Origin: Bdellovibrionales bacterium
GTDB taxonomy: Bacteria > Bdellovibrionota > Bacteriovoracia > Bacteriovoracales > Bacteriovoracaceae
Assembly (NCBI GenBank): GCA_005791855.1
Contig: SXUH01000418.1
Location: 1-6,817 of the forward strand
DNA: 6,817 nt
Direction: 5' to 3'
The notes beneath the pieces are model-generated. The model saw only the letters and a list, made by a program, of their open reading frames with translations. It did not search any database and was not told where the DNA came from. A program made the position numbers and the translations under genes. Below, piece after piece: positions 1 through 6,486 of this stretch; within the stretch, counting starts at the first letter, position 1; each line of letters opens with the position of its first letter.

Positions 1-109
1 CTTCGACATCAACCTCGGGAAGTGGGGGAACGTCGAAGCCTTCATGGGTCGCGTGGCCGCAAGGCCTGCGGTGGCGAAGGCCATGAAAGAGCAGGGGATG
101 CTCAAGTAA
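1..109 (+). CDS. Glutathione S-transferase-like protein, C-terminal end (partial)
   Basis: Only the last 35 codons and the TAA stop are inside the window, read from base 2; the start lies to the left. The visible peptide contains NVEAFMGRVAARPAV followed by a short basic and hydrophobic tail ending GMLK. This is the typical end of the all-helical C-terminal domain of bacterial glutathione S-transferases, where an 'N-(V/L)-x-x-(F/W)-hhxRhxARPAV' helix is followed by 'xKAMxxEG'. Members conjugate glutathione to electrophiles or act as glutathione-dependent reductases in the cytoplasm. The N-terminal thioredoxin-like domain that binds glutathione is not visible, so the class and substrate cannot be named. 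The gene converges on the hydrolase at 143-844, with a perfect hairpin in the gap. The family call rests on a short but characteristic stretch. Confidence 0.72.
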   Translation, partial: FDINLGKWGNVEAFMGRVAARPAVAKAMKEQGMLK

Positions 110-116
110 GCCGGCA

Positions 117-140
117 CCGGGCTCCGCAGTCGGAGCCCGG
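117..140. terminator. Perfect hairpin between convergent genes, probable bidirectional terminator
   Basis: The arms CCGGGCTCCG (117-126) and CGGAGCCCGG (131-140) are exact reverse complements of 10 bp, separated by the loop CAGT. The hairpin sits between the GST-like stop (107-109) and the hydrolase stop (143-145), the usual place for a shared terminator. Neither side has a run of T, so it is not a textbook intrinsic terminator. It may act with Rho or mainly protect 3' ends of both transcripts. The structure is seen directly; the role is inferred from position. Confidence 0.6.
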
Positions 141-142
141 CC

Positions 143-844
143 TCACCGCAGGAACTCGGTGAGGATCGAAGAAATTTCTTTCAGGTTGGCCCGCTCCATC
201 TCGTGCTTGGAGTGGGAGATGGTCTTCACCTGGGACTTCGGGAGCTTCGCGGCGGTGGAGAGGGTCTCCTCGCTGGTCACCATCCGGTCCTGGTCTCCCA
301 GGAGGAGGACCACGGGGATGTGGATGTCGTGGAGGTCCTCGCGGGTGAGCCCGTCCAGCCGCTCCAGGTTCTGCATCAGGTGGGCGGTGTTCTTCATCAG
401 GTGCTTCCAGTTCTCGCCGTGCTTCTCGTTCAGGGCCAGGGCGTAGGCCGGGAACTTCTCCACCAGGTGGTCGGGGTTGAGCATGTTGAGCTCCTTGTGC
501 ACGGAGCTCTCGGACCAGTTGAACTTGGTGCCGTAGGCGAAGATGGCCTCGAAGGGAGAGTCGTCGTAGTTTGCCTTGTGGTAGAGGGCCACGTAGCCAC
601 CCATGGAGTGGCCGAAGGCCACCACGTGCTTGGGCCTGTGCTGCTTGAGGTAGTGCTCCAGCTCCTGGGCGAACTGGTCGATGCGGAAGCTCTCGGGCAT
701 GGTGGCGTTCTTGCCGTGGCCCCGGAAGTTGAAGCTCGCGCAGGGGAACCCCTTCTCCTCCATGATGTGCATGAGGGGAGCGAGCTCCGCGGAGGTGCCG
801 AGGGCTCCGTGGAGGAAGAGTATCGTGGGGATCGGTCGTTCCAT
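143..844 (-). CDS. Alpha/beta hydrolase fold protein
   Basis: A complete 233-residue protein of the alpha/beta hydrolase superfamily, probably a cytoplasmic esterase or a related hydrolase; the substrate cannot be told. The expected elements occur in order. FLHGALG (10-16) is the HG oxyanion-hole motif. RGHG (41-44) follows strand 4. GHSMGG (78-83) is the nucleophile elbow with Ser80. LLLGDQDRMV (180-189) carries the acid, probably Asp186 with Asp184 as the alternative. SHSKHEME (210-217) carries the base, most likely His214. Residues about 105-170 form a helical, Lys- and His-rich insertion that would act as the lid. There is no signal peptide or membrane segment. The ATG at 844 has GAGGAA (852-857 on the + strand, read in reverse) at normal spacing, and the fold begins right after it. 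The gene is divergent from the dab operon across 163 bp. A functional link to the operon is possible but nothing in the sequence shows one. Confidence 0.88.
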   Translation of the reverse strand: MERPIPTILFLHGALGTSAELAPLMHIMEEKGFPCASFNFRGHGKNATMPESFRIDQFAQELEHYLKQHRPKHVVAFGHSMGGYVALYHKANYDDSPFEAIFAYGTKFNWSESSVHKELNMLNPDHLVEKFPAYALALNEKHGENWKHLMKNTAHLMQNLERLDGLTREDLHDIHIPVVLLLGDQDRMVTSEETLSTAAKLPKSQVKTISHSKHEMERANLKEISSILTEFLR

Positions 845-851
845 GTGTAAG

Positions 852-857
852 TTCCTC
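852..857 (-). promoter_or_regulatory. Ribosome binding site of the hydrolase gene
   Basis: Read on the - strand this is GAGGAA, seven bases upstream of the ATG at 844-842. It is a good Shine-Dalgarno match and supports that ATG over any internal start. Confidence 0.6.
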
Positions 858-887
858 AGAGGATAAGCGGACCATTCGCATCGGTTA

Positions 888-903
888 AAGGCCTTCCGGC
901 CTT
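888..903. repeat. Short inverted repeat in the divergent promoter region
   Basis: AAGGCC (888-893) and GGCCTT (898-903) are exact reverse complements separated by TTCC. The element lies in the divergent intergenic region, on the hydrolase side of its candidate -10 box. The placement would suit a regulator operator or a small leader hairpin for the hydrolase transcript. Six-base arms are short, so chance is a real alternative. Confidence 0.3.
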
Positions 904-905
904 GG

Positions 906-934
906 ATATTATTTCCCGTCCGCTCTCAACAAAC
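906..934 (-). promoter_or_regulatory. Weak candidate promoter for the hydrolase gene
   Basis: On the - strand an AAATAATAT stretch (906-914) offers a -10-like AATAAT (908-913), five of six matches to TATAAT. A TTGTTT lies 17 bases upstream of it as a poor -35 (three of six matches). This AT-rich patch stands out from the GC-rich surroundings and is in the right place for a divergent promoter. The call rests on consensus resemblance and position only. Confidence 0.28.
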
Positions 935-955
935 AATTAAAAATTCTTCATCCGC

Positions 956-983
956 TTGAAATACCTCCGCCGAAGAGTAGTAT
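956..983 (+). promoter_or_regulatory. Candidate sigma70-type promoter of the dab operon
   Basis: TTGAAA (956-961) matches five of six bases of the -35 consensus. TAGTAT (978-983) matches four of six of the -10 consensus, with 16 bases between them. Transcription would start near 990 and leave a leader of roughly 18 bases before the dabA ATG. No terminator or alternative strong promoter is seen between here and 6701, so this could drive all four genes. No experimental support is available from the sequence. Confidence 0.42.
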
Positions 984-998
984 CTAAGCATACAGCTC

Positions 999-1003
999 AA
1001 GGG
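999..1003 (+). promoter_or_regulatory. Ribosome binding site of dabA
   Basis: AAGGG ends four bases before the ATG at 1008. The spacing is short but usable. It marks this ATG as the start; the DUF2309 N-terminal homology also begins within the first 30 residues from here. Confidence 0.45.
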
Positions 1004-1007
1004 TCAC

Positions 1008-3794
1008 ATGAATCCAGGAAACCAAGGCCAGGCCTCGTTCGAAAAAATTCTTGCTAGCATCCGGACCAAGCTCCCCATCCAGAACCCCCTGCACGGCTTC
1101 GTCCACAACAATGTCCTCCAGCTGTTCGAGGGGAAGGACTTCCACGACGCCGTCCGGGAGGCCGGGATCCTCTACCGGGCGAACCCCTACTGGCCCGAGC
1201 AGAGGTACACCGACCGGTTCAAAGAAGGGAAGATCACCGAGAAGGACATCTTCCTCGCCATCGAGCACTACCTCGGCAACTACCCGGCCATCCCGTCGCT
1301 CGCGATGCTGGGTCTCTCGCCGAAGGAGTTCTTCTACCGGCTGATGTTCTCCGAGCTCGCCTTCAACGACGACGACCGGGCCAGGCCCTACAGTCCGCAG
1401 CCCGAGCTCCTCGACTCCCACCTCTGGGACCAGTGCCGGCGGAAGATGGACGGCGAGCGGCTGGTCCTCTCTCGTTCGCCGGTGAAGTGGCGGGCGAAGG
1501 GCTACTGGGAGAAGCACCACAACGAATCCTTCTCCCTGAGCATCCACCCCCTCGTCATCCGCCTCATCTCCAGCTACCTCGACCAGGGCCAGAGCTTCTG
1601 GTCCAACCCGTTCGCGGAGAAGGGCTTCTGGCACTTCTTCCGTGCGAGCCTCGAATGCACGCGGGACTTCGCCACCGACTGGGAGCGAGTGGCTGCGGAG
1701 AGGCTCCGGAGCCTCCGGGACCGGAGCCCCGAGGAGATCATCGTCCTGGAACTTTCCAGGAAGAACATACCGGAAGAGGTCTGGGAGTCCTACCTCCTGG
1801 AGATCCTCTTCGACCTCAAGGGCTGGGCCGGGATGGTCAACAAGCTCGAACTCGAGCCCTGGCAGGCCACGGTGAAGGCCCCGGCCATCAAGCTCGTCGA
1901 CTTCCTCGCGGCCCTTGTGGTGCTCGAGGCTTCCATCGACGACTGGCACGCCAGGGCCCACTCCCTGGACCTGACTTTCATCCACGGCCGGGAAGAAACC
2001 TACGAGCTCAAGAGCTACCAGCTCGCCCTGGCCCTCTACCAGATCACCCAGAGCTTCAAGCTCGACGAGCGCTGGATGCAGCGGTTCTGCGGGGCCGAGC
2101 TGGTGCGGCTCATCGACGAGATCGACGAAGCCGAGAACCTCCACCGGATCCGGCTGTGGCACGAAGCCTACGAGCACCACTACTACCGGGAAGCGCTCGA
2201 GGCTCTCTCCTCCCACACCCAGCGCGCAAGGCCCAGGGCCGACCTCCCTTCCGCCCAGGTCCTCTTCTGCATCGACGACCGCGAGGAATCCGTCCGCCGG
2301 CACCTGGAGGAGGTCGACCCGGACGTGCGCACCTACGGCGTGGTGGGGTTCTTCGGCGTCGACATGAAGTTCGCGAGCCTCAGGAGCAGGCGCCTCGTCG
2401 CCCAGTGCCCTCCGGTGATCACCCCGCGCCGGATCGTGAGAGAGGTCCCGCAGGACCCGGAGCACGGGGTGAGCTTCCGGAAGCTCCACGCGCTCCGGGG
2501 CGGATCGGACCTCTCCCTCTACTACAACTCCCGGACCCTCTTCCGAGGATTCTTCTCCACCATCGTCCTGGGAGTCCTGAGCGTGGTTCCCATGTTCTCC
2601 CAGATTTTTTTCCCGCGGCAGAGCCGGGTCATCGCGAAGAAACTTCTACGCTTGCTTAGCCCGTCGCCGAAGACCGAGCTCTCCATCGAGCAGGGGGAGC
2701 CGGGACAGGGCTATACCAAGAAGGAGATGGCCCAGATCGTCTCCACAATCCTGAAGATGTGCGGCTTCAAGGCTCCGGTCTCCACCCTGGTGGTCCTCGT
2801 GGGCCACGGGTCTTCCAGTAGCAACAATCCATTTAAGCAGGCTTACGGTTGCGGCGCTTGCGGCGGGAACGCCGGCATCCCCAACTCCCGGGCCTTCGCC
2901 AAGATGGCCAACGATCCGGAGGTCCGCAGGGAGCTCGCGCTCCTCGGAATGGACGTGCCCGACGAGACGGCCTTCGTCTCCGGTTTCCACGACACCTGCA
3001 CCGATGAGTTCCTCTTCTTCGATCTCGAGAACCGCCCGGAGCGGCACCGGGAGGACTTCGAAAGGCTGCGGAAGAATCTCAAGACGGTGGGGGAGCGCAA
3101 CGCCTTCGAGCGCTGCCAGCGCTTCAGCTCCGAGGAGGCCCGGGCGTCGAGCGCTGCGGCGGTGAAGCACGTGAAAGAACGGGCGCTGGACCTGGCGCAG
3201 CCCAGACCGGAGTACGGCCACTCCTCCAACGCCCTGGCCATCGTGGGGAAGAGGGACCTCACCCGCGGCCTCTTCCTCAACCGCCGTTCCTTCCTCATCA
3301 CCTACGACTGGGAAACGGAGGCGGGGAGCGACGTCCTCCGGAACGTCATCCTCGGGGCGATCCCGGTGTGCGTGAACATCAACATGGACTACTACTTTTC
3401 TTGCGTGGATAACGATAACTTCGGCTGCGGCTCGAAGCTGCCGCTAAACCTCACCTCACTCCTGGGGGTGATGACCGGGTCCATGAGCGACCTGCGCATC
3501 GGCCTGGCCCGGCAGATGGTGGAGATCCACGAGCCCATCCGCAACCTGACCATCATCGAGGCGCCCCTCGGGAGGGTGCGGGAGATCTTCGACGGACACC
3601 CGCGCCTCCGGAACATCCTCCGCAACCACTGGATGCGCCTGGTGGTCTTCGACCCAGAGACCCGGACCTGGTGGCGCTTCGGGCACCGGGAGTTCGAGGT
3701 CCTCGAGCTCGACCTGGTTCCGCTCCGGCACTTCCACGACTCCACCGAGCTCGTCACCAAGACCCAGGACGACTTCGCGGAGATCGACGCATGA
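1008..3794 (+). CDS. dabA: DabA, inorganic carbon transporter subunit (DUF2309/UPF0753)
   Basis: A 928-residue protein of the DUF2309 (PF10070) family, the soluble catalytic subunit of DAB complexes (called MpsB in Staphylococcus). It converts CO2 to bicarbonate in the cytoplasm in a vectorial way when bound to the membrane subunit DabB. The beta-carbonic-anhydrase-like zinc site is intact. FCIDDRE carries Cys421 and Asp423, GHGSSS carries His600, and YGCGACGG carries Cys615 (with Cys618). The Cys-x-Asp and the 15-residue His-to-Cys spacing equal those recalled for Halothiobacillus DabA (C351, D353, H524, C539). Other family landmarks are the N-terminal NPLHGFVHNN (26-35), the VDNDNFG-GSK region (about 800-809), and GVMTG-SDLR-GL followed by HEP and IEAPLGR near the C-terminus. 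One hydrophobic stretch (about 514-535) could touch the membrane or DabB. The length is within the family range. The stop overlaps the next ATG as ATGA, so the membrane subunit is translationally coupled. Two features look atypical: Cys799 and Cys807 in the VDN motif, and AT-rich codon pockets around the zinc site. Confidence 0.94.
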   Translation: MNPGNQGQASFEKILASIRTKLPIQNPLHGFVHNNVLQLFEGKDFHDAVREAGILYRANPYWPEQRYTDRFKEGKITEKDIFLAIEHYLGNYPAIPSLAMLGLSPKEFFYRLMFSELAFNDDDRARPYSPQPELLDSHLWDQCRRKMDGERLVLSRSPVKWRAKGYWEKHHNESFSLSIHPLVIRLISSYLDQGQSFWSNPFAEKGFWHFFRASLECTRDFATDWERVAAERLRSLRDRSPEEIIVLELSRKNIPEEVWESYLLEILFDLKGWAGMVNKLELEPWQATVKAPAIKLVDFLAALVVLEASIDDWHARAHSLDLTFIHGREETYELKSYQLALALYQITQSFKLDERWMQRFCGAELVRLIDEIDEAENLHRIRLWHEAYEHHYYREALEALSSHTQRARPRADLPSAQVLFCIDDREESVRRHLEEVDPDVRTYGVVGFFGVDMKFASLRSRRLVAQCPPVITPRRIVREVPQDPEHGVSFRKLHALRGGSDLSLYYNSRTLFRGFFSTIVLGVLSVVPMFSQIFFPRQSRVIAKKLLRLLSPSPKTELSIEQGEPGQGYTKKEMAQIVSTILKMCGFKAPVSTLVVLVGHGSSSSNNPFKQAYGCGACGGNAGIPNSRAFAKMANDPEVRRELALLGMDVPDETAFVSGFHDTCTDEFLFFDLENRPERHREDFERLRKNLKTVGERNAFERCQRFSSEEARASSAAAVKHVKERALDLAQPRPEYGHSSNALAIVGKRDLTRGLFLNRRSFLITYDWETEAGSDVLRNVILGAIPVCVNINMDYYFSCVDNDNFGCGSKLPLNLTSLLGVMTGSMSDLRIGLARQMVEIHEPIRNLTIIEAPLGRVREIFDGHPRLRNILRNHWMRLVVFDPETRTWWRFGHREFEVLELDLVPLRHFHDSTELVTKTQDDFAEIDA

Positions 3795-5122
3795 TCGAGA
3801 TCCTGTTCCAGGCCCTCCTCGTCACTCCCTTCCTCTGGATCCTCTTCCTCGGGCTGCTCTTCTTCACGAAGCTCCCGGTCCCGGAGAGGTACCTCTCGGA
3901 AGGAGTGAAGTACTTCTCCTTCTTCATGGCGCTCGTGGGACTCGCCCTGTGGGCCGCGACCTTCGCCGAGGCGCCGAGGTTCCTGCTCCTGGACTACGAA
4001 GACTGGATCACCGTGGGGGAGTACCGGTTCAAGACCCGGTTCATCGTGGACCTCCTCGGGGCCACCTACGCCTTCCTCACCTGCGCCCTCATCGGGATCA
4101 TCTTCAAGTTCTCCCGGAACTACCTGCACCGGGAAGAGGGGTACTTCCGGTTCGTCTTCCTCCTCTCGATCCTCCTGTTCGGACTGATCATCGTCTCCTT
4201 TGCCCGGTCCCTCGATCTGCTCTTCGCCGGCTGGGAGCTCGTCGGGACGACGTCCGTCCTCCTCATCAGCTACTTCTACACCCAGAACCAACCGGTGCGG
4301 CACGCGCTCAAGGCCATCGTCACCTACCGGATCTGCGACATGGGCCTCCTCGCGGCCAGCGCCTGGGCGCACCACTTCTTGCACTCCACGGACTTCTACC
4401 TCATCCCCGCGCTCGTCCGGGAGCAACACCACGGAGCCCAGCTCGGGGTCCGCTTCATCGGAATCTTCATCGTCTGGGCGTCCCTCGCCAAGGCCGGGCA
4501 GCTCCCCATGAGCTCCTGGCTTCCCACGGCGATGGAAGGTCCGACCCCATCCAGCGCGATCTTCTACGGCGCCCTCTCCGTGCACCTGGGACCCTTCCTC
4601 CTGCTCCGGTTCTATGATTTCCTCTCGCAGTTCCCGGGGCTCCTGGTCCTCATCGGCGCCATCGGCTTCGCCTCGGCGGCCTACGCGAGCCTCGTCGGGC
4701 GAACCCGGAGCGATGCCAAGACCATGCTCGCCTACGCCACCATCACCCAGGTGGGGATCATCTACCTGGAGATCGCCCTGGGGTTCACGAGCTTCGCTCT
4801 CTTCCACATGGTGGCTCACGCGAGCTTCCGGACCTACCAGTTCCTGCGCTCCTCCTCGCTCATCCAGGATTTCTTCGAGAACCCGACCGTCGAGCAGGAC
4901 GTGCGCATCGACCGGCCCTCCCCGTTCGGGAAGTACCTCACGGCGGAGGCCAAGGAGCGGCTCTTCATCCACGCTCTCCACGGGTTCCACCTGGACTACT
5001 TCACCGGGCTCCTCATCAGGGCCGTGAGCGCCCCGGCCAACCTCTACATCCGCTGGGAGAAGTACTCCATGGAGGTGGACAGGAAGTTCCTCAAGCGGAT
5101 CCTGGGACGGGGGCGGCTATGA
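3791..5122 (+). CDS. dabB: DabB, NuoL-like proton-conducting membrane subunit (compact)
   Basis: A 443-residue membrane protein of the complex I antiporter-like family (PF00361), the partner that anchors and energises DabA. About 11 membrane spans are visible, near residues 4-26, 39-58, 84-106, 118-136, 140-162, 172-194, 217-237, 254-273, 280-302, 312-331 and 333-352. The first half-channel is intact: GWELVG with Glu149, ALKAIV with Lys174, and LAKAGQLP with Lys234 ahead of WLPTAMEGPTP. These fall at a constant +5 offset from E. coli NuoL E144 and K229 as recalled. His339 and His343 match NuoL H334 and H338. Differences are Tyr259 for H254 and Arg347 for K342. After span 11 the protein goes to a polar linker and a DabB/NuoL-type tail (HALHGFHLDYF, 395-404), so the span with NuoL K399 is absent. 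The start is the ATG overlapping the dabA stop (ATGA), with GGAG eight bases upstream. An in-frame upstream ATG at 3671 would add a Pro/Arg-rich stretch encoded inside dabA and is rejected. Confidence 0.9.
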   Translation: MIEILFQALLVTPFLWILFLGLLFFTKLPVPERYLSEGVKYFSFFMALVGLALWAATFAEAPRFLLLDYEDWITVGEYRFKTRFIVDLLGATYAFLTCALIGIIFKFSRNYLHREEGYFRFVFLLSILLFGLIIVSFARSLDLLFAGWELVGTTSVLLISYFYTQNQPVRHALKAIVTYRICDMGLLAASAWAHHFLHSTDFYLIPALVREQHHGAQLGVRFIGIFIVWASLAKAGQLPMSSWLPTAMEGPTPSSAIFYGALSVHLGPFLLLRFYDFLSQFPGLLVLIGAIGFASAAYASLVGRTRSDAKTMLAYATITQVGIIYLEIALGFTSFALFHMVAHASFRTYQFLRSSSLIQDFFENPTVEQDVRIDRPSPFGKYLTAEAKERLFIHALHGFHLDYFTGLLIRAVSAPANLYIRWEKYSMEVDRKFLKRILGRGRL

Positions 5123-6486
5123 CCCTACCCGGGGCCTTCGTCGACGTCCTGCCGCTGGGGGTGACCTTCGGCTCGGCGATCTTCTCGAACTTCTACTCCC
5201 GGGAAAACCGCAGGCAGAGCTACGCCATCGGACTCCTCGGGGGCCTCTTCGTCTACTTCACCTACATCTTCTTCACCCGGGACTTCAACACGTCGCTGGC
5301 GGTCCACTCGTTCTTCGACATCCGCTATAACAAGATCAGCGTCTTCGTCGCGGCCCTCTTCTGCGGTTCGCTCTTCCTGGGCCTCTACCCCAGCCGGCGG
5401 ACGGTGACGCTCTCGGAATCCTTCCTCTTTTACATCGCCGGGGGCCTGGGGATCATCCTCTCGAACAACCTCCCGACGTTCTTCCTCTTCTGGCTCTTCC
5501 AGCGCTGCCTTCCCGCCGTGACCATCGTCCGGGACGCCGTCACCAACTCCACCTACGGCGGGGCCACCTACCTCAAGCAGCACCTTATGGCCCTCACCTG
5601 CTTCGTGCTCCTCCTGTACTTCGCGAGCCTCCGGGGACTCCTCGTCACGCCGATGACGGAGATGCCGGTGACCTTCTTCACCTGGCCCGTCCTGCTCCTG
5701 GCCTTCATCATCATCTACCAGTCCCACGGCCTCTTCCCGTTCCACTCCTGGGTCCACGACATGGTGGGGAGCTTCGCCTGGTACGAGACGGCGAGCGTCT
5801 TCCTCTCCCGCGCGGGGGTCCTGCTCTTCGTCCAGTTCCTCCTCCCGACCCTGAAGACGGACCCGAGTAGCTTCAAGATCCTCATCCTGTCCCTGTCGAT
5901 CCTCTCCTCGGTCTACTGGTCCTTCAGGGGCCTCTCGGAGGAGACCCCGGTGCGGGCCACCACCTACTTCTACGTCGCCCAGTCGTCGCTGCTGCTCACG
6001 GGGCTGCAGGCCGATGCGGTGGCGGTGAAGGGATCCTACCTCCACATGATGGTGATCTCCATCTCCGGGGCGGGCCTCTTCTCCATCCTCGATTACATCA
6101 AGCACTCCTTCGGCCTTGAGCGCGCGAGCCGCCACCTCGGCCTGGCCCAGTACTACCCGAAGCTCTCCACGCTCTTCTGCCTCTTCGGCTTCTGCATGAT
6201 CGGGGTGCCGCTGGGGGCCTCCTTCGTGGTGGAGGACCTGGTGATCACCGGGATCCTCGACTACCAGCCGCTCCTGGGGCTGGGGCACATCTTCGCCACC
6301 TGCCTCAACGGGATCCTCTTCTTTTTGATTTACTCCCGGCTCTTCCTGGGGAAGAATCCCTTCAAGGACGTGGTGGTCAACAAGGACATGCCCCTGGGCC
6401 AGATGCTCCCGTACCTGATCGGCCTCGTGCTGCTCATCCTCATCGGGATCCTGCCGTACCTCTTTTTGGAAAAACTCACATGGTAA
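5119..6486 (+). CDS. Second, divergent antiporter-like (NuoM/NuoL-type) membrane subunit of the dab operon
   Basis: A 455-residue, very hydrophobic protein with about 13 to 14 predicted spans. It resembles the proton-translocating subunits NuoM, NuoN and MrpD but is strongly diverged. Family signs are FFLFW (121-125) at the start of the span-5 motif, LFPFHSWVHDM (205-215) matching the span-7/8 loop usually read as PFHxWLPDA, a span-10/11 region (about 280-325), and VPLGASFVVED (363-373) matching the 'LPGxxGFxxE' end motif. The usual Glu after FW is Leu126 and the central Lys is Ser202, next to Gln201 and His203. The His expected in span 8 is also missing. Lys153 and Glu372 (aligned with NuoM E407) remain. 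It therefore probably does not pump like a canonical subunit and may be structural or form only part of a path. It overlaps dabB as ATGA and has GGGGGCGG just upstream. A role in the DAB complex is inferred from this arrangement. Confidence 0.8.
   Translation: MTLPGAFVDVLPLGVTFGSAIFSNFYSRENRRQSYAIGLLGGLFVYFTYIFFTRDFNTSLAVHSFFDIRYNKISVFVAALFCGSLFLGLYPSRRTVTLSESFLFYIAGGLGIILSNNLPTFFLFWLFQRCLPAVTIVRDAVTNSTYGGATYLKQHLMALTCFVLLLYFASLRGLLVTPMTEMPVTFFTWPVLLLAFIIIYQSHGLFPFHSWVHDMVGSFAWYETASVFLSRAGVLLFVQFLLPTLKTDPSSFKILILSLSILSSVYWSFRGLSEETPVRATTYFYVAQSSLLLTGLQADAVAVKGSYLHMMVISISGAGLFSILDYIKHSFGLERASRHLGLAQYYPKLSTLFCLFGFCMIGVPLGASFVVEDLVITGILDYQPLLGLGHIFATCLNGILFFLIYSRLFLGKNPFKDVVVNKDMPLGQMLPYLIGLVLLILIGILPYLFLEKLTW

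Noticed and set aside
203..850. Open frame on the + strand opposite the alpha/beta hydrolase
   Set aside because: It is a Val/Leu/Gly/Glu-rich shadow. The - strand frame has the full catalytic triad and a ribosome binding site.
936..962. Possible LysR-type (CbbR-like) operator around TTC...GAA before the dabA promoter
   Set aside because: Only three bases per arm are symmetric, and no LysR-type regulator gene is visible in the window.
984..2489. Long open frame on the - strand opposite dabA
   Set aside because: Its protein is Glu/Val/Pro/Leu-rich and low in complexity, as expected from the complement of a gene with strong C/G third-position bias. The + strand frame has clear DUF2309 motifs.
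3671..3790. Longer N-terminus for dabB starting at an upstream ATG
   Set aside because: The extra 40 residues are Pro/Arg/Ala-rich, overlap dabA by 120 bases and precede the first membrane span. The ATG at 3791 forms a standard ATGA overlap with GGAG at good spacing.
3392..4990. Long open frame on the - strand opposite dabB
   Set aside because: The composition is extremely rich in Glu, Gly, Asp and Pro with no recognisable domain. It is the mirror of a membrane gene with biased codons.
5125..6288. Long open frame on the - strand opposite the second membrane gene
   Set aside because: It has the same Glu/Gly/Asp-rich shadow composition, while the + strand codes a coherent multi-span membrane protein.
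3791..6486. The two membrane genes as one DabB split by a frameshift
   Set aside because: Together they would be about 900 residues, and both contain their own versions of the span-5 and span-7/8 regions. The ATGA junction is also a normal coupling signal.
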